Part shown: positions 34,601 to 43,607 of the stretch, in pieces
Layout: each line of letters starts with the position of its first letter
Numbering within the stretch: the first letter of the stretch is position 1
From: Rhizobium leguminosarum
Lineage (GTDB): Bacteria > Pseudomonadota > Alphaproteobacteria > Rhizobiales > Rhizobiaceae
Assembly (NCBI RefSeq): GCF_001679785.1
Contig: NZ_CP016287.1
Coordinates: forward strand, 1,116,001 to 1,180,000
Reading direction: 5' to 3'
DNA length: 64,000 bases
Notes under the pieces: model-generated
The model's database searches: none
What the model was told of the DNA's origin: nothing
Seen by the model: only the letters and a program-made list of their open reading frames with translations
Program-made: the position numbers and the translations under genes

Positions 34601-37600
34601 GGCCAGATGGCCGCGTTTGCTTCTCGCCATTCGCGATCGAGGTCGTCGATTGGAATCCGCCCAAGATCATCCTCGGCGTAGGCGGCGCTGAGCTTTCTTT
34701 CCGCGGCCTTGAATTGCGTTATGGCGTCCTCGATGCCAGCAATCGAGCTTTTCAGCTGCTCAAACTGGCGTTCGAAAACAACACCGTAATTTCCACTTGA
34801 AGCCGACCGGAGCGCCGCGGCCATACCTGCAAGTTCGTTCAATTCGGACAGCGAACAGTCCGCTTTCGACCCGATCCCCAAAAGCGAGGTGAACGACTGT
34901 AAGGACGGTTGCAGCGTAGAGGCTACCTTTGCAAGCTTGTCCGATTGGGCAAGGAAACGACTCTCCCAACTTGCGGACCAGTCAGCAATGTTGATGTAGC
35001 GCAGCGATGGAACAGGTTTGATAGCCCTGAATGTCAGAGCGAGTTCCGCAATCAATGCCATGAGGCGCTGATAGCTCGCGCGGTCGTGACGGATTGTATC
35101 GCCCCATGAGAGCTCCGGCGCGTAGTTGTCCTTTCCCCGAACAAATACCCCCATCGCCGTAAAAATTGTCAGACCATTCGGGCTCTGTCTATGGAGTGCC
35201 TCGACATAGGCGTTGAGTTCGTCACGGCGAATCTTCAGCCGGTCATTGACCCTGATCCATTCTTCGCCGGTATGGGAGGTGCCAGCCTCCCACGACGCTT
35301 TCAATTGAGAAACGAATTGCTTGCGCTCCGCCTTGTTCGAATGGATTTCCAGGCAATAATCGCCGAGGCCGTGCTCACGAAGGCGGCGGTATACGACATC
35401 GAGCGCGGCCGTTTTCTCGGCAACGAACAGCACACTCTTCTTCGCAGACAGACATTGGGCGATCATATTCGCGATGGTCTGGCTTTTGCCGGTACCGGGC
35501 GGACCGATCAAGACGAAGTCCTGGCCCTCCGCCGCCGCCATTGTCGCTGCGAGCTGTGACGAGTCCGCCGCAAGCGGTGTCACCAATTGCCGCGGCTCAT
35601 ATTTGAGGTCGACGTCTCTTTCGCTTGGAAAGGCCGTCGAGACGCCAGCTTCGAATGCCTGTTCGGGACTGTCGATCAGATGCCGGACGACACGATTTTG
35701 CCGGAGCGAGTCCGTGCGTTCGACCAGGTCCTTCCACATCAAGAATTTCGCAAACGAAAAAGTCGATAGCGCAGTCTCGTTGATAACCTCGAAGCCCGCA
35801 ACATCTCGCACGGCCCGACGGACCATCTCGAGTACCATGGGCACATCGATACCGTTCTCATCCACGGGCAACGTGCCCTCAAGTTGAGGAAGCTGGAGAT
35901 CGAAGTCCTTCTTCAACAGCTGCAGAAGCGTGGAGTTGAAGCGGACCTCATCCTCGTGATGCAGGATATGAAATCGTGAAGACGCGCTACGCCGCTCGAG
36001 TTTCACCGGAACGAGCAGCAATGGCGCGCGATAGGCTTTTACGTCCTCCGGCGACTTCTTCCATCGCAGAAAGCCGACGGCCAGGAACAAGGTATTGGAA
36101 CCGCCTTCCGCCATATCATTCTGGGCTCGGCGATAGATTTCCGTCAAACGACCATCAAGATCCTTGGGCGGAAGCGGCGACGAGACTTCGTCTCGTTGCA
36201 ATGCTCCAAGCGCGAACTCGACGTTGATATCTTTACCGGTCGCCTGAAAATGAAGTTTTTCATCACGGTCACCGAGAGGGTTCTGTTCTGGAAGGGAGAT
36301 GATCCGGATCCGCGCCTGTTCGGCCAATCGGTCTTCAAGAAAAGGCACATCTGGACACAGAAATGGAACAGCTTGCTTGCTGTCCTTAAAATTGAGCAGT
36401 CTGTTTCTCAGCGACAGATCGAGAAGTTTGCGTTGCCACCGATCAATACGTCCCGCCGCTGTCGTCGGCTTCTCCTCCGCCATATCAGCAAGAATTGCGT
36501 TAAAGTCCGGGAGCGGTGGGAGAGGCAAAGCCACACCCTCGGCACTCGCGTCCCCTCCGCTCTCGGGAGGTTTTTGATGCGAAGCCATCGGACGGATCTG
36601 CGACATGCGCGCACGCGTGATATCGATAGCCGCAACAAAGCGATCTTCTTCCTGCTCTGATGTGGATGTCCGCGCGATACGCATCGCATCGTCAAAGGTT
36701 GATGGAGGATTGTGCGTAACCGCGGTGGTCTCGAAGGTCACAAGTTCCTTGCCGGACAGCGCCTTGCGAACCTCTCCAGCGTCTGTCTCAAGAAGGTTCG
36801 GAAATGTCTTCTTCACAAGCCAGAAACCGGTATAGGCGTGGCCGTCGAGCAAAACGATGACTGAGTTCAGTCCCACTGCTTCCAACGCGGCTGCAAACAG
36901 GAGACTTGTATCCAGGCAGGTGGCTAGCCCATCCTCAACGATCGTTGCTGGGCGCCTGACCTTCTGTCCGTTTTTCTCGAAGCTGCGCGGGGGCTCCGCG
37001 TAAGTCAGACGTCTGGCTGAAATGGCCGACCAGATCGCCGCTCCGAGCATGTAGGACCGCCGAGGATCCTGGCTCTGGTAACCGTCAAGTGCTGGCGAGT
37101 GGCCATGATTGCCAAGGACATTGGCGGCCTCTTTGATAATCTTCGCGATGGCTGGATCGTTTGGCATGACAAAGGCTGCAAGGAGTGCGGCCATGGAGCC
37201 AAAGCCACCCCATTCGTCTCTGGCCAGCAGACGAACATCCTCGAACGCTTCGGCAACGAGCGCATCGCCCACAGTTAGGCGGAACGATGCCCGCCCTCGT
37301 TCCGCCTCGTTGAGGCCGGCGAGATAGTCGGGGTCGAGTTCGACAACGCGGTCTGAGATAGTCATACTATCGCCGGGTGCGATTCTATCGATCGCCCAGA
37401 TCTTACGCTTCGAGAAGGCCGGCGTTACATCAAATTCAAGCCTCAGGTTACTAAGAGTTTCCGCCGTGTCGTTCGTAATTTCGACGGAACGCAGGACGGG
37501 TACAGAATTCTGCCAGGACGCATAATTTATAGATCCGACGACGTCGGGACTAATGGTTACAGTTGGGATTCTTTCCTCAGACTCGAGGATGTTCTCAGCT

Positions 37601-37626
37601 TGATCCAGAAGATCTATCGATTGCAT
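31615..37626 (-). CDS. Giant DUF4011-helicase-nuclease-DUF3320 protein (Hhe-like defence)
   Basis: This 2003-residue protein has these regions in order: an N-terminal region with a transglutaminase-like segment (about 225-265: GLATCLDTSLLFAAALEAVG, GHAYTGFW); a DUF4011-type block (about 395-430: RWQRKLLDLSLRNRLLNFKD); an SF1 helicase with Walker A GPPGTGKSQT (about 705), Walker B VVIFDEASQI (about 1333), NLENVQGDERDVMLFS (about 1540) and VTRARQELMVY (about 1585); a Vsr/DUF559-like nuclease (about 1640-1725: GIECDGATYNRSATARDRDK, ILRGLGWNIVRIWSPDWWYD); and DUF3320 (about 1840-1900). This DUF4011-helicase-Vsr order is that of Hhe-type antiphage proteins. It lies divergent to an SMC-like ATPase. 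Confidence 0.9.
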   Translation of the reverse strand: MQSIDLLDQAENILESEERIPTVTISPDVVGSINYASWQNSVPVLRSVEITNDTAETLSNLRLEFDVTPAFSKRKIWAIDRIAPGDSMTISDRVVELDPDYLAGLNEAERGRASFRLTVGDALVAEAFEDVRLLARDEWGGFGSMAALLAAFVMPNDPAIAKIIKEAANVLGNHGHSPALDGYQSQDPRRSYMLGAAIWSAISARRLTYAEPPRSFEKNGQKVRRPATIVEDGLATCLDTSLLFAAALEAVGLNSVIVLLDGHAYTGFWLVKKTFPNLLETDAGEVRKALSGKELVTFETTAVTHNPPSTFDDAMRIARTSTSEQEEDRFVAAIDITRARMSQIRPMASHQKPPESGGDASAEGVALPLPPLPDFNAILADMAEEKPTTAAGRIDRWQRKLLDLSLRNRLLNFKDSKQAVPFLCPDVPFLEDRLAEQARIRIISLPEQNPLGDRDEKLHFQATGKDINVEFALGALQRDEVSSPLPPKDLDGRLTEIYRRAQNDMAEGGSNTLFLAVGFLRWKKSPEDVKAYRAPLLLVPVKLERRSASSRFHILHHEDEVRFNSTLLQLLKKDFDLQLPQLEGTLPVDENGIDVPMVLEMVRRAVRDVAGFEVINETALSTFSFAKFLMWKDLVERTDSLRQNRVVRHLIDSPEQAFEAGVSTAFPSERDVDLKYEPRQLVTPLAADSSQLAATMAAAEGQDFVLIGPPGTGKSQTIANMIAQCLSAKKSVLFVAEKTAALDVVYRRLREHGLGDYCLEIHSNKAERKQFVSQLKASWEAGTSHTGEEWIRVNDRLKIRRDELNAYVEALHRQSPNGLTIFTAMGVFVRGKDNYAPELSWGDTIRHDRASYQRLMALIAELALTFRAIKPVPSLRYINIADWSASWESRFLAQSDKLAKVASTLQPSLQSFTSLLGIGSKADCSLSELNELAGMAAALRSASSGNYGVVFERQFEQLKSSIAGIEDAITQFKAAERKLSAAYAEDDLGRIPIDDLDREWREANAAIWPKSSLGKRRVRKLLQSYATSGQVDPDNDLPQLRVMKTFAGTVQTSELGRHAPGWKGTQTDTTSLRLHFDQAAAMRSALVRLGQMAGSVKNIAQSVAPYLSHGSSDHPLRDGADRFLQARQAFITEIKAYRELAGSVPADAASTSLLAGISQAMREIRENQSALQAWTSWCGVRKNAEAHGISPFVAALEEAHLRPDQLADAFELSYARWWLPPAIDADNVLRQFKRFQHEEALLDFRKLDDLARASAASEVRRKLVRDLPKPNEVPRRSELGLLRHQMELQRPSKSIREMIAGMPENFAKLAPCLLMSPLSIAQYLPADQALFDVVIFDEASQITTWDAVGALARGKQAIIVGDPKQLPPTNFFGRADGGEDDPDIQEYEKDLESILDEAKASGLPVLQLNWHYRSQHESLIAFSNWHYYGNRLVTFPSPVTEDRAVSLRYLPNAIYDRGKSRTNKSEAEAIANDATARMLVWLKLPESVRPTLGVITFNSQQQSLIEDLLDQKRRDHPEIEWFFAKERIEPTVIKNLENVQGDERDVMLFSITFAHDHAGKLTMAFGALNGDGGERRLNVAVTRARQELMVYTSITADKIDTERTKATGVHHLKTFLDFAERGAIALPAVQKGSVGSFDSPFEEAVAVALEGRGWTTVPQIGVSGFRVDLGIVHPDKPGAFLAGIECDGATYNRSATARDRDKIREQILRGLGWNIVRIWSPDWWYDKNGATDRLHEALQQLVLAGREQEAEKKVVDAAQAAQADSGMMTSPDSNIEDLPAPDDWADVQQTDVDVPITTPDADEIPFVQEINTPISMPVSANEAEVHAKFRRADLSTFKAEPGAFFDFSYRSIVDEMLAAVVSAEAPVRDDVLAQRIARAHGWLRTGNRIREKIERHLGVFDVTEDSAGRFIWLKGSVTTVVDYRPAETESDRRPVTDISLPELIGFVRQYPLALEEPDPALVFARLLGLERLAASSRARLNEAIAAAKGFLEEEGHIHANPGN

Positions 37627-37994
37627 TTGCTGCCCCCACCTAACTCTAGGTCGCTATTGAATATGATCTTGTGGTGAGCGTCTATAGGTTGTGTTAATTC
37701 ATGCTGGTTAGGGAAACATCCCTGTCCAAGGCGCCTATCCATTTTTTTCGACGCACTGCTGTTTAGCGGCAGTCTTAAATTCATGGGGAGGTCGGCAAGA
37801 GATCGCTATCGAACAACTGATGCTCGCCGCGCTACTGTTTCAAATTCAATGGGTCCCAATAAATGCGAAATCGCAGAACGAGACATCGTGGAGCCAGCGG
37901 CAAAGGCGAACGCCCACAAATATAACGAGAAGTATTTTTCACTTCGACTTTTCCGGGAGTTGTTGATAGTTCTCTCAAAAAAGGGGAGGCAATT
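37627..37994. promoter_or_regulatory. Divergent promoter region of the defence-type island
   Basis: These 368 bp separate the divergent helicase and ATPase genes and must hold both promoters. AT-rich tracts occur near 37690-37760 and 37915-37985. A short open frame at 37783-38007 overlaps the ATPase start and looks non-coding. No clear repeats or operators are visible. Confidence 0.5.
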
Positions 37995-40634
37995 GTGGGG
38001 GCGATAGAAGATATTTTACTCTGGTCGGCGACCAAACTGGCACCATGGCGGCAGGATGCATTGCGCCGCTTGGCTAATTCGCCGGTCCTGACAGCCAACG
38101 ATCATCAGGAAATTCTAAACCTGATCAAACACAAAGTCGGCTTCACGTTCACTGCCGCGCCACCTGCACCCGTTGCATTGAACAAGACGCATCTCACAGG
38201 TGCAGGAAGTGGCCAGCCGCTTCAATTGAAATCAATACGCAAAGTCACAAACGTCAACCGCCTTGTGCCGTCAGCGAACCTGACCTTTGAACCCGCCGGG
38301 TTGACAGTCGCTTACGGCAAGAATGGTAGCGGGAAGAGCGGATTCGTTCGGATTTTTCGAACCGCGTGCCGGACACGGATAGAAAATGCAGCCAAACTCA
38401 AAGTTCTGGCTGATGTCTACGGTTCGTCGGGTGGTCCACAAACAGCCGAGATTGTCATAGATCTTGGCGCCGGTGATGTCCCCATAACCTGGACGGCAGG
38501 TGCCGTAGCACAAGAGGACCTCCTTCAGGTCGCAGTTTTCGATACCAGCGCCGCACAGCTTTATGTTGACTCAGGCAACCACATTCAATTCCTGCCCTTC
38601 GGCCTCGCCCTTCCACACAAGCTCAACGAACTCTGCCTTATCCTGAAGGAGCACCTCGATGCCGAGCGCAAGCCGGTCACCGACCAGATCAACATCCTGA
38701 CGGTCGCTTTCGCGCAGGCGCGCGATACAAGCGCGCAGGCGTTTAACAGTACGGTCGGTGCCAAGACCACGGACGAGCAGATTGCCAAGGCAACGGTATT
38801 CTCGGCCGATGACGAAAAACGTCTCAGCGAACTTTCCACTTTGCTTGCTGCAAGCATAGCTTCGGCTGCCGACATCACCGCACTGGCCGCGTGGATTAAA
38901 ACCCTGATTGCTGAATGTGAGGGGTTCGAGGGAGCCCTTATGGATGCAAAGCTCAACCATTATAGGAGCACCCATAAGAGTGCGCTCGAGGCACGCAAAG
39001 CCGCTGGGTTTCAAGCTGCCGAACTTTTCGCAAGTGATCCTTTACCAGGTATCGGTGGCGAAACATGGCGCCGATTGTGGCTGGCTGCGCGAGAGTATTC
39101 CATTTCTGACGCCTATCCGGATGCGGAATATCCGGTTTTGGTGGAGGCCGCCCAACCAGCCAGCTGTGTGCTGTGCCAGCAACCTTTGCTCGAGGAGGCT
39201 TCCGAGCGGATGACTCGATTCGAGACCTTCGTTACCGGAGCCCTTGCCGCAGAGGCAAACTCCGCGGAATTGGTGGTCGAGGAGACCTTCACAAATTTAC
39301 CGCAACTCACCGTCATGGCGGCGAAGGACTGGGCGACCCGACTGGATCAACTCCGCAAGCGCAACGATCACGTTGCTACAACAGTTGCTTTGTTCAAATC
39401 CGCCGTTGAACAGCGGCGCGAAGTAGCTGTGACCATCTTGACAGGGAAGCAGGAAACGTTTGGTTCCCAAAGCCTACTGGCATCTCCGGTGGCGAGCTTG
39501 ACAGAATTGCGTGCGGCCCTGCTGAAAGAAGCGGAAGCGCTCGCCCAATCAGGTGAATTCGAACAACGCCAGAAGATTGTTGCGGAGCAGAACGAACTAT
39601 TGGACCGCAAGGTGTTATCCGCAGCAAAAGATCGCCTCATCAAACGCCGTAACCTGCTGCAAGACGACGGCCGTTTCGCAGCTGCCCTCACAGAGGTCAA
39701 CACGAAGGGGATCACGCAGAAGGCAAACGAACTGATCGATCTCCATTTGACCAAGGTGGTGTCTGATCGGTTCGATGAGGAACGCGGTTATCTCGACATC
39801 ACCCACCTTAAAATCGGGCTGGCGAGGAAGAGCGGGCAGACCAAAGCCTCATTCCAAACCAGTACCGGTACAGCGCTGGCCAAGCTTACGTCAGAGATAC
39901 TGAGCGAAGGCGAGCAACGTGCGTTGGCGCTCGCCGCCTTCTTTACCGAGGTCACGGTGACGGAGGGCTCGGGACCGATCGTCATCGATGACCCGGTATC
40001 GTCGCTTGACCGCGACCGCGGACTTAAGGTCGCTGCGCGTATCGCAGAGGAGGCCAAAAGCCGCCAAGTCATCGTTTTCACACACGACCTAATATTCTTC
40101 AACGACCTGTGTCGCGAGGCTGATGATCGTGGGATCAAGACGGCCACTATCGGCTTGTTTTCGGACGGAGCGAACGCCGGCAAGGTCGATCCAGCGGGCG
40201 TTGCATGGAGGGGGCTTTCTGTTTCCAAAAGACTTGGGCCGATCAAGAATGACTTCTCCTCAGTACGCAAACAGCATTCGGTCAGCCCCGCCGACTACGA
40301 GTTTGCAGTCAAGAACCTCTACGGGCGCCTGCGTGACACATATGAGCGGTTGGTGGAGGAGTTCATTTTCTGCGATGTCGTGCGCCGCGGTGTTGATCGA
40401 ATCGAGACGCAGAAACTGCGTTTCGTCCATCTCCCAGACGCGTTGGCAATCCGTTTTCACGAAGGAATGTCGCGCGTCAACACCTACAGTCACGACAATC
40501 CGGCATCCGCAACCGTTTCTGTCCCAACCCCAGATGAGTTTGACACCGATATCAAATTCATCGAGGATTTAATCGAAGACCTCAAAGCGGAAAGCAAAGC
40601 GGCCGAGGTTAAGCGTCCTAGCATGAAGAAATAA
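37995..40634 (+). CDS. Rad50/RloC-like AAA ATPase (AAA_13-type SMC)
   Basis: This 879-residue protein starts at GTG 37995, preceded by GGGGAGG. Residues 75-120 carry the Walker A GKNGSGKS (108-115). A long coiled-coil middle contains a CxxC zinc-hook-like CVLCQQPL at about 391. The ABC signature LSEGEQRALALAAFF (about 635), Walker B VIDDPVSSLDRDR (about 661) and H-loop VIVFTHDLIFFND (about 692) follow. This is the SMC/Rad50 layout of the AAA_13 family, which includes the anticodon nucleases PrrC and RloC. The C-terminal 120 residues contain R780-x3-E784 and H812, spaced much like the PrrC nuclease residues. Such ATPases are common in defence islands. Confidence 0.82.
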   Translation: MGAIEDILLWSATKLAPWRQDALRRLANSPVLTANDHQEILNLIKHKVGFTFTAAPPAPVALNKTHLTGAGSGQPLQLKSIRKVTNVNRLVPSANLTFEPAGLTVAYGKNGSGKSGFVRIFRTACRTRIENAAKLKVLADVYGSSGGPQTAEIVIDLGAGDVPITWTAGAVAQEDLLQVAVFDTSAAQLYVDSGNHIQFLPFGLALPHKLNELCLILKEHLDAERKPVTDQINILTVAFAQARDTSAQAFNSTVGAKTTDEQIAKATVFSADDEKRLSELSTLLAASIASAADITALAAWIKTLIAECEGFEGALMDAKLNHYRSTHKSALEARKAAGFQAAELFASDPLPGIGGETWRRLWLAAREYSISDAYPDAEYPVLVEAAQPASCVLCQQPLLEEASERMTRFETFVTGALAAEANSAELVVEETFTNLPQLTVMAAKDWATRLDQLRKRNDHVATTVALFKSAVEQRREVAVTILTGKQETFGSQSLLASPVASLTELRAALLKEAEALAQSGEFEQRQKIVAEQNELLDRKVLSAAKDRLIKRRNLLQDDGRFAAALTEVNTKGITQKANELIDLHLTKVVSDRFDEERGYLDITHLKIGLARKSGQTKASFQTSTGTALAKLTSEILSEGEQRALALAAFFTEVTVTEGSGPIVIDDPVSSLDRDRGLKVAARIAEEAKSRQVIVFTHDLIFFNDLCREADDRGIKTATIGLFSDGANAGKVDPAGVAWRGLSVSKRLGPIKNDFSSVRKQHSVSPADYEFAVKNLYGRLRDTYERLVEEFIFCDVVRRGVDRIETQKLRFVHLPDALAIRFHEGMSRVNTYSHDNPASATVSVPTPDEFDTDIKFIEDLIEDLKAESKAAEVKRPSMKK

Positions 40635-41068
40635 GAACATGTTGCTCCACTCCCTCACGCACGCCAACTCCCACTGACCTGCGACACTCTGGACTCATCG
40701 CCATGATCCGCCGTCACGGCCTTCCATTTGCCAGTGGATATTGTGGAAGCTCTCAAAACTGTAGCGCCTCGCCAGCTCCCGGTATCGTCGAAGGTCCGCG
40801 AAATTCTCAGGCGCCGTCCCGCTTGCGTCAACTAACTCTTTGATAGCCCCCTGATTGGGAGCACTGGCTGGCTCTGACGAAAATGGATGAAGAACTCCTT
40901 CTCCCTTTGCCGGCGGGTGCTCTTCGGGTCGAGAACAGTCCAGCCCGGAAGCGGCTGACGACCTGGAAAATTGGGAGAAACGACATGCAGTAGGTTTTGC
41001 ATGAATTTTGGATAAAAAAACTTGCAGGTTTCGATCAATGAACTACATTGGGGTCGAGGTGAAACACG
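40635..41068 (-). pseudogene. Gene-free gap with a decayed minus-strand coding remnant
   Basis: The minus strand between about 40700 and 41030 reads like a protein in two frames: PGRQPLPGWTVLDPKSTRRQ and REKEFFIHFRQSQ, then after a frame change NQGAIKELVDASGTAPENFA, DLRRYRELARRYSFESFHNI and HWQMEGRDGGSWR to a stop. I do not recognise it. The plus-strand right part contains the likely promoter of the AbiE pair (AT-rich around 41000-41045). Confidence 0.35.
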
Positions 41069-41662
41069 ATGGCAAAATTCGATGAGTTGAAAAGGCGATT
41101 AACGCCAGGCAAAGTCTACCGGCGTGCAGACCTCACAAAATGGTCTGCGGCGGTCGATCGCGATTTGCGCGCGCTTGTGGATGCGGGCGAACTGACGAAA
41201 GTTTCAGCAGGGGTCTATCTGCGCCCGAAACAGACGGCATTCGGTAAAGCTCCGGCCGACGAGAAAGATTTGGTTGAAGCCTTTCTCAAAGACAAGAGAT
41301 TTTTGCTGACGACACCGAATGCTTATAATGCCCTCGGTGTTGGGACGACCCAGCTCTACAATCACACCGTTGTCTACAACAGAAAGCGTCATGGGCAGTT
41401 CAAGCTCGGCAACCGCCTCTATGACTTTCGCAAGAAGGCTGAGTTCCCCGAAACGCTGAGCAAGGAATTCCTGCTGGTCGATCTCGTGAACAACGTCAAA
41501 CGCCTCGCTGAAGGCGAAAGCGTGGTCCTCAAACAGGTGAAAGCCAAAGCCAAGGCGCTGGACTCGAGTGCGCTGAAGCGAGCGGTTGATGATTACGGCG
41601 GGGTACGGGCCAAGCGGTTCTTCAGCGAAGTCCTCGAAGAGCAAGCCCAGTTGCATGCCTGA
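41069..41662 (+). CDS. AbiEi-type antitoxin (DUF6088-like)
   Basis: This 197-residue protein is the antitoxin and likely autorepressor of a type IV AbiE toxin-antitoxin system. It has an N-terminal winged-helix region (PGKVYRRADLTKWSAAVDRD, then LRALVDAGELTKVSAGVYLR) and a C-terminal antitoxin domain (FLLTTPNAYNALGVGTTQLY, HTVVYNRKRHG, GNRLYDFRKKAEFP). RBS GAGGTG. It overlaps the toxin gene by 8 bp. AbiEi proteins usually bind inverted repeats in their own promoter; an AT-rich zone at 41000-41045 is the likely place. Confidence 0.87.
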   Translation: MAKFDELKRRLTPGKVYRRADLTKWSAAVDRDLRALVDAGELTKVSAGVYLRPKQTAFGKAPADEKDLVEAFLKDKRFLLTTPNAYNALGVGTTQLYNHTVVYNRKRHGQFKLGNRLYDFRKKAEFPETLSKEFLLVDLVNNVKRLAEGESVVLKQVKAKAKALDSSALKRAVDDYGGVRAKRFFSEVLEEQAQLHA

Positions 41663-42593
41663 ATATCTTCACCGCCATCCTGAGTTCGCGGACCTGATCA
41701 GGATTGTCGGCGAAGATATGGGGATCATCCCCGCCTTGGTCGAAAAAGACTATTGGATCATGCATTGCCTGTTCACCCTGAAACAGGCTGGATTTCAATT
41801 TGAGCTTAAAGGCGGAACGTCGCTATCCAAGGGCTTTGGCCTTATTGAGAGGTTCTCGGAAGACATCGATCTTCGGATAGACCCTCCAGAGACGCTCGGT
41901 GTCGCAACTGGCCGCAACCAGAACAAACCGAAGCAGGTCGAGAGCCGGCAAGCGTTCTATGACTGGCTCGCTCATAATATTTCGATCGATGGAATTGAGG
42001 TGGTCGAGCGTGACCGGGCGTTCGACGATGTAAAATTTCGTAGTGGTGGCATCCGCTTGCTCTACAAACCGACTTCAACGGAAGCCGTCGATCTCAAGGA
42101 CGGTGTCCTTCTCGAAGTTGGTTTCGACGACGTCACACCAAACGAGGCGGCGGACATCAGTTCTTGGGCCTATGACTATGCAGTAGATAGGGTCGACATC
42201 ATCGACAATCGTGCGCTGGGCATCCTGTGCTATCACCCGGGGTATACGCTTGTTGAAAAGCTCCAGACGATCTCCACAAAGTATCGCATACAGAGACTGA
42301 CCGGCGAATTTCCGGTGAATTTTCTGCGCCACTACTATGACATTTTCTGTTTACTTGGAAACGCCGATGTCCAGGCGTTCGTGGGAAGCCAACCGTACCT
42401 CGACCATAAGGAAAGACGTTTTCGATCGGAAGAACGGGACCTAACAATCAATCCTGCCTTCGGCCTTCTGGAACCATCGATTTTCGCTGAATATGAGAGA
42501 GCTTATGAAAGCACGCGCTCGCTATACCATTTGAGGCGACCAACGTTCTCGGAGATTATGCAACGAATCCGTGAATTTGCCGAAAGGCTGTAA
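41655..42593 (+). CDS. AbiEii-type nucleotidyltransferase toxin
   Basis: This 312-residue toxin starts at ATG 41655, overlapping the antitoxin stop; an upstream in-frame ATG at 41586 lies inside the antitoxin gene. The AbiEii/DUF1814 nucleotidyltransferase signature FELKGGTSLSKGFGLIERFS-EDIDLRID is at about residues 48-78, containing the GS/GTS-loop and D-x-D metal site. A lysine/aspartate pair (LVEKLQTIS, RHYYDIFCLL) typical of the family follows. The pair gives phage abortive infection or plasmid stability in other bacteria. Confidence 0.92.
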   Translation: MPEYLHRHPEFADLIRIVGEDMGIIPALVEKDYWIMHCLFTLKQAGFQFELKGGTSLSKGFGLIERFSEDIDLRIDPPETLGVATGRNQNKPKQVESRQAFYDWLAHNISIDGIEVVERDRAFDDVKFRSGGIRLLYKPTSTEAVDLKDGVLLEVGFDDVTPNEAADISSWAYDYAVDRVDIIDNRALGILCYHPGYTLVEKLQTISTKYRIQRLTGEFPVNFLRHYYDIFCLLGNADVQAFVGSQPYLDHKERRFRSEERDLTINPAFGLLEPSIFAEYERAYESTRSLYHLRRPTFSEIMQRIREFAERL

Positions 42594-42733
42594 AGGGTGT
42601 GCGGCGGCTTCCTTCAGTGCGCTCATTTAAACGAAGCCCACTCCAATACGCATTGATATGCGAGCCGGACACTCTCGCCTTGCGTACCCGGCTTCAATTT
42701 ACCAACCGAATCGAGCTGGGAGGGGATGGTCTC

Positions 42734-43546
42734 TTAACCTTCCCTTCCGTCGCCCCAAGGCTCATGTTCAATTTTGACAATCTGCAGTCGCGCGTTTTTC
42801 TCCTCAAGACGCCATCGGCGTTTCAGATAAAATTCCATCGCCTGGCGAACCACTACCACTAGCAGCTCACCTGAAAAACCATACTCTTTGCTCACTATCG
42901 CGGCCTGCTCAGCGGACAGAGCTGCGTGGGGACGCAGGAAAATGCGAGCTCGCGTGCGCCACTCTTCATCCAAAGGCAAAGCTTGGTCCAATTGGCGTTC
43001 GTCAAAGGAACTCGACGGGCTAAAGCGGATCGGAAGATAGTCACGATAAGCTTGGTGCTTGAAGCTGAATGCCCTGAGATGGACGTTCTCCCCATCCGAT
43101 GTGAACCGAACCGGCGCCAGCCACTGTCCTTCGTCAGCACCTGTCGTCATCGACGTGTAGGAAACATGAATTGCTTTTCCCGTTCTCATCACATTGTAAA
43201 GTCGCGCGACGATTGCCGCATCGGCTTGACGAAAGGGCCGCGGTACTGAAGCCGAGCCACTTTCGCCGTCTTCGGCATCCTCCAGAACCTCAAAGTCGGT
43301 GGTTAGGCTGGGCGTCATCAGCGACTGATGATTTGCGCGCGCAATGTAGGCCTTCCGCACGGGATCATAATCTGGTGGAACGGGAGCCAACTGCAGGTAG
43401 GTCCGGAAATCGATCGCCGCTTGAGCGCTGGATATTCGAAAACGATCGATCAGGTCCCGCCGGTTTGCAGCACCTCGCCAAGTCAGGCACCGGTCCAGAA
43501 AAATCACGCGCTCGCGCTGGGCATATTTGAGGTCATTGATCGTCAT
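42734..43546 (-). CDS. WYL-domain transcription regulator (BrxR/CapW-like)
   Basis: This 270-residue protein has an N-terminal winged helix (RVIFLDRCLTWRGAANRRDL, then IDRFRISSAQAAIDFRTYLQ), a WYL domain (about 115-190: GKAIHVSYTSMTTGADEGQW, then LRAFSFKHQAYRDYLPIR) and a C-terminal WCX-like region. The layout matches BrxR/CapW regulators, which repress defence operons and respond to infection signals. It ends the island on the minus strand and is divergent from 43643. Tandem AT-rich repeats 36-65 bp before its start are a likely operator. Confidence 0.87.
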   Translation of the reverse strand: MTINDLKYAQRERVIFLDRCLTWRGAANRRDLIDRFRISSAQAAIDFRTYLQLAPVPPDYDPVRKAYIARANHQSLMTPSLTTDFEVLEDAEDGESGSASVPRPFRQADAAIVARLYNVMRTGKAIHVSYTSMTTGADEGQWLAPVRFTSDGENVHLRAFSFKHQAYRDYLPIRFSPSSSFDERQLDQALPLDEEWRTRARIFLRPHAALSAEQAAIVSKEYGFSGELLVVVVRQAMEFYLKRRWRLEEKNARLQIVKIEHEPWGDGREG

Positions 43547-43581
43547 GGAATTTATCTAGCTTTACTCCTCGCCTTAGTCTA

Positions 43582-43607
43582 TATAAAAATTATACGTATA
43601 AAAATTA
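43582..43607. promoter_or_regulatory. Candidate WYL-regulator operator
   Basis: The 11-bp sequence TATAAAAATTA occurs twice in direct repeat (43582-43592 and 43597-43607), 15 bp apart, and the junction forms the perfect palindrome TTATACGTATAA (43590-43601). It lies between the divergent WYL regulator start (43546) and the small gene at 43643, the place expected for autoregulation. Confidence 0.6.

Noticed and set aside
37783-38007. Small open frame between the divergent defence-type genes
   Set aside because: It overlaps the ATPase start, has no good RBS or protein-like pattern, and lies in a promoter region.
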